Of a stretch of 64,000 nucleotides of DNA, positions 40,542 through 53,601 are shown one piece after another (the first letter of the stretch is position 1; the number at the start of each line of letters is the position of its first letter). A program made the position numbers and the translations under genes. Source of the DNA: Bolinopsis microptera (Eukaryota > Ctenophora > Tentaculata > Lobata > Bolinopsidae). Location of the stretch: positions 5,411,675-5,475,674 of the forward strand of contig NC_087078.1 of NCBI RefSeq assembly GCF_026151205.1, in the 5' to 3' direction. Below the pieces are notes generated by a model that searched no databases, was not told where the DNA came from, and saw only the letters and a program-made list of their open reading frames with translations.

Positions 40542-42776
40542 AATTGGTCCCTCAAACCAGATCTTAATTTTGTACTTGATGCTGGAGTCTAGACTTTACA
40601 GTTCTACGTCATCTACGAGGTTAAGATTTTTTTCCTACTAATACTAGAAGTATAAACTTTTTGTTTTTATAAGGCACGCTTGTTGCATGTGACGTTGATA
40701 ACACATTAAAATAAGTACACTGTTGACTCTAATTTGATTTTGAATAACACATAAAGTAGTTGCAAGAAAAATTTCTAATTCTATGATGAAAAGTAATTCT
40801 GGTCAAGGTCTTTGTTGTTTCTATCGTAGTTTCTATCGAACAAACTCTACAGTTTGCTTTGTTGGATAATTCGTTTTCGAAAACTTACTAGTTACTGGAG
40901 AAAAATCAAGTTAACGAATAAAACGCATTTTTTACGGAATAAAATTTGATTCATAATAGCAAGTCAAAACTCAGTCATAAGGTTAAGTTATGACTGTGAG
41001 TGGGAGGACTGTTTGAGTATGAATGTGTCTTTTGTGGACTCGAATACTAATATCGCAGTTTAGTGACCATTGAAGTTGCCTTTTACTACTTCCTCTTATG
41101 TTAAATTATTATTTCAGCAATTATTTCTATTTCGGTTGTTTGTACGGGAGTTAAATTTTAAGTGATTTTGTTTTAAATTTTCATGATTCTTGAATCTCGA
41201 ATTTTACTTACTCTAGATATGTTATTCATTCATGTATAGTCGAGACGATGGTGTTAGTGCCATCTCCGACAACTTTACGTTTAATTCCGTTTAATTCCGT
41301 TTAATTCCGTTTAAGGAAATACTTTCAGAATTTTATATATCGTCATACAAATAGGAAGTTCTTAAAATCAAAGTAAGTTGTCTTTAGGAAAATCTTGAGG
41401 GCATATGATACGAAAGGGCGTCCACTAGAAAATATCCGATGCAGTATAACAGTTGTCGTAAACGTAAATTTAAGTACGAAAGACGAATATGCAATTTTTT
41501 TTGACGCGGAAAATTGTTCGAGAAGCAAGGTGAGTAACGAGTGTCACTGTCAATGCGTGTGAATAAGAATGTGTGATTTTGAAGCAGCATCACTTATACT
41601 TTAGAAAAGGTTTCTGCTGTAACGCAAATTGATCAGGATACTAGTTTAAGAGCTACAGTCAGTGTGCAACCCGAATCTTGGTATAAAGTAAGGTTTAATA
41701 ATGATGGAAGGTCGTAGAGCTGTCTTCGGACAGAGGAGTTAAACCAGGGAGCTCAGGAGCGGTAGACCGTAGAGGGCCAGAGTTTGGCGCTGAAATAAGG
41801 ATGGTGAAAGAAAAAGGGGTAGGGCAACAACGTTTTGGAGGAGGTAAACAACATAGCTCAATTTGAATTAATTTAATCACAAGATATCGAAATTAAGGCA
41901 TCGGGTGGAGAGGTAGTAAAGTAGTAATTACTCAAAATTCGAGTACTTAGTGCCCCTGCCTTTAGTAGGTATAAGAGGGGCTGAAAAGCGACCAACAGTA
42001 ATATATGAGGTTTAAGATAGCCGGGAAGTTGCACTAGCAGGCGTAGGCTGCACTTAATAGTTTAAATAACTTTGAAAAAAGACAAATGGCCTGGCCAGCC
42101 CACGCAAACAAAAATGTCGAAGCTAAAATCAAGTTAGCTGAAAAGTAGTGCCTTCAACCAGGTTGGCTGTTAATGAAATTTCATAGGTAGGCGCATGCAT
42201 ACTGCGAAAACGGCAAGTGAAAAAGCATGCTAGACTGAACAGGAAGGTTTAATTAGCACATCAATAGCAAAAGTTATTCAGAATTAAGGCATTGGTTGCA
42301 GTAAAGGTGAAGCTGTCCGCGGTTTAAGCTGGTCACGGCCAGGAAGTAGAGAGGAAAAGTAAATAAAGTCGGTATGAAACAAGAGTTGACTTGTTAAGAA
42401 GTAACTAATGAATAAAATAGTCTTTTAAGTTAAAAAAGCGTTAAAGATCAGGATCAGCTTCAAAAATTATATCTGACATTACTACACTTTTATCCGGAAA
42501 ATTCTGCCGGAAAATTTTGAAGGCCTTGAAGTTATGCCAAACATTTTTACGAGCCAAATCGTTAGGAAAAGTTGTCGCTAGATCTAACTTCTAAAAGTAG
42601 GAAAACCTCAGAAACAGCAAGTTAGTTAAAGGCAGCCAGCGAGCTTGAACTGTTGGGGAAGAAAGGCAGATGACGAAAAACGAAAACGTCAGCTCAGCAC
42701 TGGTGGACGAGCTTAGAGAGCTAATTAAAATGTCAGAGAAGCTAATTCAAGAAGTGAAAGAAGAGTGAACCAGGAG

Positions 42777-43027
42777 TCAGATGCAGTACTCGGAAGCAGC
42801 AGTACAAGTAACGAACCAAAATGCCCAGGCCCCAGAGCTGTCATCAGAAAAAAAATAACAAAAAGCTAAAAACATTTTGCACCAGTCAGAAAGCAATTTT
42901 GTATCAAAATTAAGTTGATCTTGCAGGAGAAATCGATAGAAAGCAATGTCGAGCAATTGCAAAAGAACTGCAAGTACCGGAGGAAAGAATCAGAAAATGG
43001 TTTTCAAATAAAAAACAAAGAGACTAA
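42777..43027 (+). pseudogene. Decayed homeodomain-like coding remnant
   Basis: From 42915 the plus strand reads ...EIDRKQCRAIAKELQVPEER and then IRKWFSNKKQRD before TAA at 43025. This matches homeodomain helices 2 and 3, with W48, F49 and N51 kept (WFSNKK in place of WFQNRR). A stop at about 42912 and a frame change upstream break it; earlier residues (KTFCTSQKAILYQN) could be helix 1. A possibly related 32-codon ORF (MTKNENVSSALVDELRELI...) precedes at 42670. Homeodomains bind DNA as transcription factors; this copy looks dead. Confidence 0.55.
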
Positions 43028-46000
43028 AGAAGAACAAGAATGAAGGACGGCAAAGGATGGTTTGAGGAGAGCGAACACTGTTAGTGTTAGGACCCGCACT
43101 GAAGTCATAAATCTACAGTCTCCTTTTTGTGAGAAAGAGGATAGTATGTTAATTTGTCGTAAAGTTCTACTAAACTTATTCTTATAAAGTTGAATTCGTA
43201 TTGAACTAAGTTAAGGGAAAAATTTAGAGGGCAGAACTGACTTACAAAAAGTTTACTATTTGCATTGCAGCTAGCTTTTGTCCTTACCCCACTCACGTGT
43301 AATCAAGTTTTCCCTATTTAATAATGACTTGAAACGATTTTGAAGAGTTTTTCGCCAGTGTTTGAAAGTTTTGAGCATTGAAAACTGTATATTACCAACA
43401 AATCTTTCATTAAAAGTAATAATGATACACTTTAAATTAAATGATTAAAATTCTACAGCACCATAAACAGAGTTTTGATTATCGCTGTGCTAAGAAGGTA
43501 AGAAATCATTCTACCATAAAAACGTAAAAGACGGAAAAAATGACTTAGTGAAAAATGTGAATTAGAAATGTTTGATGATAAAAAATTCTTCGCAATTTGG
43601 GGAGAGGATGCTTCAAATGAAGTAAAACCTGAAGTCTAAAAACTTAGAGCATCTAGAAAAGCTGGGAACGATCTGCGGGACACTTAATACGTGAACAATC
43701 TCAAAAGGGACACAATACAAGGGCTAGTAAAGAAGTATTAGTAAGTCTAAGGTAGACTTTGGAATCTTTATAGTAAAACTCTTTTGTAACTTTTTGGCGT
43801 AAGGAAAACAATTTATGATAAAAAGTTAGTCGCAGCTAATGACTAAATGATGCTTTGTTGGGGTATTCGTTAGATCTACTGTCAATCTTAGTTAAAGTAA
43901 GTAAATACACAATTATTTTACACAGCATGACTAAGCTATTGTTGGTAATAATCTTGTGTCGGCTAGAAAAGCAATTTTTTCCTTTTCACCCTTTTGAAAA
44001 AAGGCAATAGTGAAAGGTTACGAATGGAGGTTTTTGCAGAAAAACGTGGATTTTGGAGAACGAGATAGGTGGGTTTAAATATGTCGTGTGTTCGTTCGTT
44101 ACCATGCAACGAAAAAGTTGGGCGCGCGCGAGGATTGCTTGCGGAGATGTGATGTATAGATAGCCTGTGATCTATGAATGCGCGGCGCGACTGTGTATAT
44201 GATGCATGTAATGTATAATATTACTATTAGGTAATACACCCAATTTGTACGTGGCACGCGTAGTGTATTGATGTGTACACGAGTATATATAATTGATTCA
44301 CGATGAAGCATTATTTGATGCGCGCGCGACCCAGTAGTGCATCGCGCTACAAATATATAATAGTTTACCTTTGCTGATAATTTCTTGAATTACAGATACA
44401 AGTTAAGTTCTACGGCAATTGAACTGAATGTCAAGTGTTTCCCGTATTTGATGCATAATTGATCAATATTATTATCATGAAGATTGAAGTGAGCTGATTG
44501 GAGCTTATAGTTATACTTAAATTTATAGTAAATGTGAAATGGAAATCTAGCGTCCGCCAAAACGAAACAACGGGCGCAATTCTTGTTTCAACTATAGTTG
44601 TTTTATAGTAGCTGCAGACATGATGTAGGTCATCACGATTATCAGTAATGTCCCAAGGCGTGAAGGGAACGTCGATAAAGGTTTATGCTAGGGGTTCTAT
44701 AAAAAACCCCAGTGAAGCGATGTAGTAGTGGCAAAAAGGGTTAAAAAGTGAATTAATAAGCTAGATGAGTCTTCTAGTTTCTGCCCTTTAGACTGATTGA
44801 ATGCAAAGTGCGTGATTATTACTATGGCGAATACTGGATGACCATTGGTCAGGCTTGATGAAATGGTCTGAAAAATAAGCCCTTGAACCTATGAAAAAAG
44901 TGCACTTTGTAAATTGTGTGCATTGGGCTAAGAGAGTTATCCTTATTCAAAGAAGAATGTTTCTTGGTGTAAACGAGAACATATCGAGAGGTTCGTTACT
45001 AGTCGGGTGCAGATACTAGTTTTATTACTTGAACAAGAAGCTGAATAAATATCTTGCGAAAAGCAAAATAGCATCTTTATTTGGGTTGAGAAAGCATTAA
45101 ACCCAAGGTAAACTCTCGGAGCATCTTTGGTAAATGTTTCCAGTTAAAATCACGTCGAAAATTTGATCAAGTGTTCTATGTCATTGTCCTCGTGAAGCAG
45201 AATTTGACGGGCTTGGTAAGGTTTGGACGATGAGTTTTCAAAGCGTGTCCTTGTTACTAAGTAGGAAAGTGACGGCAGCTGGAAAAAAACAAGCACATGG
45301 AGAGTTAGATTCTATATAAACCCGTTCTTACTAGTAGACGATGATGCTAATATCAGATAGATTGAAGGATCGAGGAAGCAGATCCAAAGCTCATTCTAAG
45401 ACAAATACTCAAATAGTCTGAGTTGAGCAGTGAGTGTGTCGACTGGGACAGAGACGAATGCGAGTCAGATGTTTCATTCGGATTTCAAAACAAAATCTAT
45501 TTCATGAAGGTTGCGAAGAAGGCAGCGAGGAAGATGAGGTTGATGAATGAAGCATGTATGTTCAGACAATCATTCGTGAAAATCACGAAAGAAGTCGGGA
45601 GTAATGCAGGAGATGTGGGATGCGAGGCCTACATGCGATAAACATGTAGAAGGTTGAGGTCAAGTGAATAAAGTCCGTACACAGAGAGTGACTTTGTACA
45701 GGGAGCTTTGAAAAAAGATTGAAAGAGCATCCAAGAGAAATGACAAATATGAAGTGTGAAGGAAGGAATGGTTGGGTCACAGCCGGATAAGAGTGAAGGG
45801 ATGCATAAAGTTGTAAGTGAGACTTCTGGCACCGCTCATCTAGAAAGGGATGGGTGATTCTGGTTTAGTACTTGAGTAATTCAGCTGAGCTATTCTACGA
45901 GTGAAGCAAATTAAAGTAATGAGTAAGGTGGTAAGACTTACTAGAGTAAGCTGAATAGCAGAGGGCTAGGTGATCAAGGATTGGGGCAGGATCAGTAGAA

Positions 46001-47479
46001 TCACAAAGTCAAAACGAGACACAGGGAACACAGTATAAAGGAAGACCACTGATTTTGTGAGAGATCTTGCCAGGAAAGTCCTAAACAGTGTTAAGAAAGG
46101 GTCGACTATTTTTCCTGGTCAGTAGCCGGCTCTACAACTCCTCGTTGAGAATTGTTTGACACTTTTAGGCAACCCAGGATTTTGTGTCCAGAGAAAAAGG
46201 CTCAGTAACAATTTCGTCGTTCTACAAGTTCCTATACAAGGCAGTAGAACATGTGACTCAATTATCATCAATCACAGCATTTTAAAGCAATTGATAAAGA
46301 AGGAGATCACAATTAAGAGGATCCAATAGGGGATCAAACAAAAGAAAAAATCATAAGATTAAGTGGATCAGATGGATCAAGAACCTTAAGAGGAGCTTAT
46401 GAGAAGTTCCGGGAGAAGACAACTACCAACTAGGTTTGAAGTAGAACAAACCAAATACTATGGACCAAAGCAGTAAAGGGACTTGAAACGAAAATAATTT
46501 GGAGTTATTGACTTTTAAAGTGAGTATTTAGTAGAAAATAAGAAAGGGACACGAAATGTGCTTTTTCGGAAAAAAATAATTACTGATAACATGTTTTTAA
46601 AAATTCTTCTGAAGCTGTGTAGATGAATAATAAAAAGGAATTTTCGTTTTCTTAAGAAGTCAATTGAAAACGGAAGTGTGATATTTGGTTGTAAGAGATT
46701 CAGGGTTTATTTCATTGACTAAGAAAACGAAGTACTAAATACTCTGAGCTAAAAGTATACTGTCGACGGTAGTTGACCGGGTTGTCCAGTCAGCAAACGC
46801 TGGTTGAAATTCAAGAAGTGAATTTAGGTCGACAGGAGGCCTTTGATTAAGAAATTTAGAAATTTAAAGCGGTGATGTGTCTTAAGAATTTCGGTCATGT
46901 AAAGGTAGTTGGCGGCTTCCTGTGCCCGAGATACGCCAACTTAACCACTAACCCTTTAGTTTTCACAAGCATAAGGAGCGGAGAGAGGCTTGGTTTCATA
47001 CTGTTGGTGAGTTTGGGGGCGCTTAGTGGCTTTACACAAGCAGGATTGGTTTGCTCGACCAAAAATCTGGACAATTGTATCAAGTCAGGAAAGTAGATTG
47101 CAAGAAAGTGCAATTGAGATCAGTAGTGATCCAGCTTCAGAAAGAAAAGGAGGATGTCAGAATGACATAAAATAATAAAAATAACAAGAAAAAGGAGAGT
47201 ATCGGTGGCAAAATTAGAAATTCCTACAGTAGAAGAAAACAAGAAATTTGTGATGCGGTGATGCGGTAATGGAGTGAACCATATTAAGCTTCCAAAGGAG
47301 TTATGCTGAACCGCACACACCTTTGTATAGAACTATAATAATTTCGTTTTCGGATGGAATTTCGAAACCAGGTACCAGTTACCACCGAGAAAATCTAGGG
47401 AAAAGAAGTTTCTTCAAGATCAATTTACGATACTTTGGTGCCAAAAGAAACATACTGATTCAAAAAGGCACAGATCGGT

Positions 47480-47750
47480 ATCGCGGTACTGAGAGGCACA
47501 GATTGTCGCAGAAGGGCGCAAAACGATGCCAAAAAGCACAGGTTGGTGCAAAAAATCTACTTCGGCGCAACATGTACACTAACAGATAAGTACAGAAGCA
47601 TACAGAGGAGTACAAAAAGCGTACAAATCGTTGCCGAAGTGCACAAATCGGTGCAACAGTGTAACGATAGGTGCAAAAGTGCGCGAATTGGTGCAGAAGC
47701 GCACAAATCGGTGCAGAAGTGCACGAATTGGTGCAGAAGTTCGAAGATCG
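47480..47750 (+). repeat. 18-bp minisatellite
   Basis: Degenerate units of CACAAATCGGTGCAGAAG; 18 bp is divisible by three, so all frames stay open over parts of it, explaining the apparent ORFs there. Confidence 0.75.
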
Positions 47751-50050
47751 GAGTCAAGACTTACGATGGCTCAAACGAGTAAAAGATCGTGCGGATATGT
47801 ACAATAACAGACGACTGTACACATTACATACAAACTTATAAGAGGACTGACTATACATGTTTGAAAAGACAATTACTGACAAAACTAATCGTTACAGACG
47901 AATACTGGCAACATGACACTGACAGAGAAGTGTAGACAGAGTCAGTAGTACAGGACGTGTGTAGACAGGATTACAGGAGTGTAGAGAGTAGTACAGGAGA
48001 GTAGGGAGGAGTATATAAAAGTGTAGAGAGGAGTAGAGCTATGTGCAGCTGAGTGAAAAAATTAAACGTGAGTTAGAGATGAGCAGTGACTACCGAGCAG
48101 ACTTATGTACAAACATTAAACAAGATGACTGACCTTGAAAGCACGAGATAGGAGTACAAGCAAACAGACAGGGCTAATTATTTAACCTTTAGTTAAAAGT
48201 TAAAGCTTGACCATTGCAGTAGTTATTGTTGAATTGTCGTGAAATTTTTGAGAAGTTTGCGAATGTTTGATAGCTGTTTTGAAGTCTTTGGAACTTATGA
48301 TGAGAAGATTATTAACGATCAATTTTTAAGTGATGTGAGAGCACGTTTGAATACATTTTAATGAAAGCAGCACGGAATCCTAGAAGGAGATATACGAGAC
48401 GACGAGAGCAAGCTATCAAGCCTTGCAGAAGTACAGGGACTTAGCAGGCGACAGTGGCGCTGTGATCAGGGCGACAGCCGAGTGTCTGGTTCCAAGAAGG
48501 GTAGGAGAATTAAGAGAGAATTGAGCAGGAACAAAAAAGAGGTATGCAAAGAGGCTACATGACTAGGAGAAAGTCTCGCTGGAGCTGAATCTGCAGATTG
48601 GCAGGAAAAACGAGTCGCGGTGAAACTGGAAGGAGAAAAAGAACTGCATACATATGGAAACACATGAAAACGGGTTTCTTCAATCTTCGTAAGGCCGAGG
48701 GTAATGACAAGGTCATCAAAATCTTACAGTAAAATGGAAGAATAGCCAGGCAAACCAGCACAGCAGAGAAGACCGGCAATAAGAAAGAGACAAAACAAGA
48801 TTACCGCCAAGAGCGAAAGATGATGGCACTCTGCTAACACGATCAACAAAAGAATAAAAGAGTCCGAAGATTTTACTTAGACGCTTCAAAAATTAGAGCA
48901 ACCGTACTCCACTTAGTTTCCTGAACGAGAAGTCTGAAGAACAGGAAACACCGCAGAGAATCAGAGAGTTGGAGAGTCTGAGAGTAGGAGAGTCCGAATG
49001 TTGGAAAGTAAGATCCAAGAACCGGAGAGTCCTAGAGTCAGAGTGTCCAATAGTCTGGTCAGTCAATCAGCAGACGAAAACGGTGGTTGAAGATAAGTGT
49101 AACGTTTACCAGCGGAGCTCAAAAGAAAGTGAGATTTCTGGCTTAGAGGAAAGGACCCTATCAGTATTCAGTGCTCAGTATAGCATGCAGCATGAAGTTG
49201 CACGGCAAACGGTCTGTCCACAAAGACGGACTGCTGGAAGATCAGGAAATTGACTTCGACAAGGGAGGGTGAATCAGAACGGCTAGAGACCTTGTATTGG
49301 AGTTTGGAGCTAACTGAAATTACTTTGGTGGGAACTACTTACAATACGATAAGAAACAGTAAAAGTGGGGGTTGTTGAGTCTTGCAAATTCAACTCAAAG
49401 CTGAACGAACCAAATTCGCTCAAACAAAAGATGGATCCCATTTCTGTTTCGTCAAATGTTAAAGATAGTAGAGCCAAGCTCAAGAGTTGAATGCAAAGAT
49501 AGGATCCGCAGAGAAAAAAAAATAACCGTTCGGAAAACCAAATTGGGTGGAGCTTACAGAGTGCACGGAAGTTAGATCATCCGGAGCAGTTAAGCTGAAA
49601 AGAAAGTAGCAAAGGACATCGTGATGTCAGAGATAGCCCAAGGGGAACCACAGAGACACTCGAGTCGCTATGTTATCAGTGCCACAGTTCTTGCTGGCAG
49701 GAAAGAGTTGAAATTATAACACTTACCAGACGCAGAATCATGGACTACAACTGAACACTGAAGTATCGAATTATCTGCAAATTTTTAATACCATTCTTGA
49801 GGGGAACATTAAATTTTGAAGAGAATTGACAGATGCGTTTGCAATATCAGTAATGTTTTAGAAACCTTCATTTTCGAAGAGGAGGCGAATATGTGAAGTG
49901 CGCAATTTTATAAGGGGCATTGTCCCAGATAAGCAGCGTCAGTGATGTCAACAGATTTTATGCTGGTGAAAAATTTGGAAAATTTTTGTAATGTGCTAAG
50001 TGCTTCAGCCAAGATGAAAACCATTCCTATCTTTGGTGAGCGGGCGAATA

Positions 50051-50842
50051 TGTAAGTGTAGGAACTTACAAGGAATTAGAGCCAAGATATTTCAATTATG
50101 AAAAGAGTTTCAGAGTATGTAACGCGGTCAGCCATATCTCATATCTGTCGAGTTAATTAGAAAGCATTTACAATTTACAGTTTGGTTATTAAAGTTACGG
50201 TAGCAATTAAATAGGCAAGTCTTTGATTGTTCATAATTCCTCAACAATTACAGAAACCGTTTTTAAGTGTCTTTAAGAGTTTTTAACGGTGTATAGAAGC
50301 TTTTAAAGGTGTATAAAAGCTTATAAAGGTGTATAAGTTAAGGAAATGACGAAAGTATGACGTTTAATGAGATTACGAGAGAAAGGCTATAAATATCGAG
50401 ACCGAAGAGGTCCGGCAGGTTTCGTTTACCCAGTTTGGGGGTCAACCGACCCAGACCTTACACACCACGCTTTATGCCTCGCTTCTAATCTCATAGGTTT
50501 CCGTACTTAAATGTCTTGTAAGTTATGATGCGACGTACGCCGAGTTATATTCTATGTTAAGGTTTACTCACTAGAATGTGTTTACAAAGTAAGCTTTAAG
50601 TAGAATATGTTGAGAAGGATTATCGTATTGAGGTTGAGTTTACACTATTGATATTGTCCAATCATTTCCTAATCGCCCTTAGATCCCTAGTTATTCGTTT
50701 GTTTCATTTGTCTCAATCCTAATTCTGATTCAAACCTAAAGTGATTATACAGTCCTTGTAGTTTTGGTTTCGAGCTTAGTAGTAATGGCTTGAAGCCGTA
50801 AGCGTATTAGGTTAAGTTAGTAGAGCTAAGCTAACGTTTACA
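50051..50842 (+). repeat. LTR (792 bp), right copy
   Basis: Copy of 39750-40541; followed by ACTG duplication. Confidence 0.95.
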
Positions 50843-51259
50843 ACTGCAGGTAACAAGTCTGCTGGTTACTGAGAATTTAACATTAAAATATGTCCCGGCC
50901 CTTTAAATCATCCGCCGAATGATCAACCGAATGATAGCAACAGACAAAGAAACAAGCAAAATTTGTTAAATGGAGTGCATGATCAAAGAAGGTATATTAG
51001 CTCCCAACAAAAATCTAATCCAATGAGAAAATAAATCTAAAGTCCAATTGCAAATGACAAAAGTGTAGCAAGGTAACTGGTAACAAGTTTGCTGGTTATT
51101 GAGAATTTAACATTAAAATATGTCCCGGCCCTTTGGATCATCCGCCGAATGATCAACCGAATGATTGCAACAGACAAAGAAACAAGCAATATTTGTTAAA
51201 TGGAGTGCATGATCAAAGAAGGTATATTAGCTCCCTACAAAAATCTAATCCAATGAGGA
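50843..51259. repeat. ~230-bp satellite, second block
   Basis: Nearly two units containing ATGTCCCGGCCCTTTGAATC, ATCCGCCGAATGATCAACCG and GAAGGTATATTAGCTCCC. Confidence 0.9.
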
Positions 51260-52460
51260 AAGAAAAATTTTTTTTTTTAGGAAAGAAAAATTTTTTATTT
51301 ACCACAAAACAATCAATACATAATGTTATATTCATAAATAAATTCAAATTTCAATTTCAAGCACATATACAGTACGCCGCGCACACAGCCACAATTTTCA
51401 ATTGTTCAGAAATTCGTAGGTCAGCTGTAGGCGCCGCGCACAGGATTTATTTAATTGTTATCTTACAATTACATGTCGCATTTCTTAATTACTAGAGCCA
51501 AAATTTCAGAAGCAAAATAATTTAAAACATATTTCTGTCGTTCCCGCAGTACAGGCCGTGAGCACTGCGATCTAATTAATAGATCGAAAAATATTAATGG
51601 AGAAATTCCAAAAACCGCGCGCTCGTTATTTGTGATTAAATTGAGTGCTATTATATGCGCGCCTCTGTGAACAGCAGTACCGCTCAAGCATGAAGTACTA
51701 ATATAAGCGGTACGCAGTTCTGCGTGAGGCGTAGACATTTGTAGCACACGTTTCATTCAACTAATCAATTATGTGACATGTAATTATATTAAAGCAAAAA
51801 GAATATTAATTTTAGTAATAATTGACGTAAACATATGTGTTTAAATAACATTTATAATCTAGCGAGTTACCAATAATATAATACTATTTGTTTGTATTAT
51901 TGATTATATATGTTTACACTAGCCTATATTATGATGGAGATATACATTATATAATTGCTCCAATATTCAACACTGCTAAACAACAAATACCTACTCGCCC
52001 ATCGATGAAGCAGTCGCCAAAACAAAGCTCAAAGTTAATATACCTTCGTACTTCGTTTTGGAAACTGTAGAATGCCAGTAAATAATTAGTGTTTCAATCG
52101 TGTATTCGATGGGCAAGCACTCGCCACTCGAGGCCGAGACAAACGGCACCGGCTCCGCCCTGCAACCATGAAGTAATGTAAGCAGTAAGGCGGGGCGGTG
52201 GTGTGCGCCGTTTATACGGCCCACAGCACGAGACATTTTGAGCTCCAAGACTTAAGACTATAAAAGTCCCGAGTTAAACGTAGCGACTTACCATCGTCAG
52301 CCGTCAAAAATTTAGAATTTGTATGTTATAAACTCTACATCTGATATCAGTATAACATGAAATTTAGTTTGTTATTGGCTAAATTTTTAACTCGATTAAG
52401 CGATGCAGACGGATGAACTAGGCTCCTCCTCCGTCAAAAACACTATGAGAGGGGATTGAG
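51260..52460. mobile_element. 1.2-kb unclassified insert in the 230-bp satellite
   Basis: The satellite breaks after CCAATGAG (51259) and resumes at AAAATAAATC (52461). The insert is unlike its surroundings, carries GGCACCGGCTCCGCCCTGC and a TATAAAAG (about 52260), and could be a solo LTR or other element. Open frames at 51469-51756 (minus) and 51991-52248 (minus) show nothing recognisable. Confidence 0.5.
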
Positions 52461-53125
52461 AAAATAAATCTAAAGTCCAATTGCAATTGACAAAAGTGTA
52501 GCAAGGTAACTGGTACTAACAAGTCTGCTGTTTATTGAGAATTTTAATTAAAATATGTCCCGGCCCCTTGAATCATCCGCCGAATGATCAACCGAATGAT
52601 AGCAACAGACGAAGAAACAAGCAAAATTTTTAAATGGAGTGCATGATCAAAGAAGGTATATTAGCTCCCTACAAAAATCCAATCCAATGAGAAAATAAAT
52701 CTAAAGTCCAATTGCAAATGACAAAAGTGTAGCAAGGTAACTGGTAACAAGTCTGCTGGTTATTGAGAATTTAACATTAAAATATGTCCCGGCCCCTTGA
52801 ATCATCCGCCGAATGATCAACCGAATGATAGCAACAGACAAAGAAACAAGCAAATTTTTTAAATGGAGTGCATGATCAAAGAAGGTATATTAGCTCCCTA
52901 CAAAAATCTAATCCAATGAGAAAATAAATCTAAAGTCCAATTGCAAATGACAAAAGTGTAGCAAGGTAACTGGTAACAAGTCTACTGGTTATTGAGAATT
53001 TAATATTAAAATTTGTCCCGGCCCTTTGAATCATCCGCCGAATGATCAACCGAATGATTGCAACAAACAAAGGAACAAGCAAAATTTGTTAAATATATTA
53101 GCTCTCTACAAAAATCAAATCCAAT
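52461..53125. repeat. ~230-bp satellite, third block
   Basis: TAAAGTCCAATTGCAA starts at 52471, 52702 and 52931, a period of 229-231 bases. The last unit is shortened. Confidence 0.92.
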
Positions 53126-53219
53126 GAGATAATATTGTTTACCGATATTACAATCACAATCCACGGACCTAATTAAAAATGACTGACACGTCCCGCGCGG
53201 CATCAGAAATATGGGAGGA

Positions 53220-53330
53220 AATCTGGCACCACGATTTGTGGTGCCAGTTTGTGGCCATGGATAGAGCCCTCCCTGGCCGCCTTCGGCGGTCGCGCGTTAC
53301 TGCAAGCACGAGGGCTCTGGTTAGAGCAAT
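53220..53330. repeat. Stem-loops related to the 22-kb element arms
   Basis: CTGGCACCAC-GATTT-GTGGTGCCAG is a perfect 10-bp stem. AGAGCCCTC (53266) pairs with GAGGGCTCT (53311) around GGCCGCCTTCGGCGGTCGCG, a sequence shared with the right arm at 38440-38466. Confidence 0.78.
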
Positions 53331-53601
53331 TCATGTATATATATATTTGTAGACAAACTTGAAAATGTTTATATTAAAACATATTAAAAATTTAATCTTT
53401 GTGCGCTAAAATTTATTAACTTTTAAAAAAATGTTTTATAAAAACTATATCACAACGCTGTGTAGAATTTTGCTACATTTGGACAAAACCAAAAACGAAT
53501 TTACGTAGATTTTTAACTAGGGTGCTGCGCCGCGCATTCTTGACTCTAAACGAAAAAATCGAGCGCTGGAAGAGCGAGTTTCTAATGTTAACAAAGAAAA
53601 C

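Larger units (their letters stand above)
40542..50050 (+). other. Non-coding interior of the LARD-like element
   Basis: Notable pieces: TTTAATTCCG tandem at 41279-41315; decayed homeodomain segment at 42870-43027; GCGCGCGC runs near 44121 and 44320; an 18-bp minisatellite at 47480-47750; and GAGAGTC(T/C)-type repeats at 48960-49060. Open frames of 60-95 codons (45423, 46872, 47323, 48969) have no recognised motifs. Confidence 0.7.
39750..50842 (+). mobile_element. 11.1-kb LTR element without gag or pol (LARD-like), young
   Basis: Direct LTRs of exactly equal length (792 bp, TGTAAGTG...TTTACA) that I could not tell apart, with a 4-bp duplication ACTG, in a 230-bp satellite. The 9.5-kb interior has no ORF above about 95 codons and no recognisable gag, RT or integrase. 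TTGGTCCCTCAAACCAG shortly after the 5' LTR could be a TGG-type primer site. Orientation is assigned from that site only. The interior is strikingly purine-rich on the plus strand from about 41.7 to 49.9 kb. Confidence 0.9.

Noticed and set aside
51469-52248. Minus-strand ORFs in the 1.2-kb insert
   Set aside because: No motif, not conserved in surrounding repeats, composition not protein-like.
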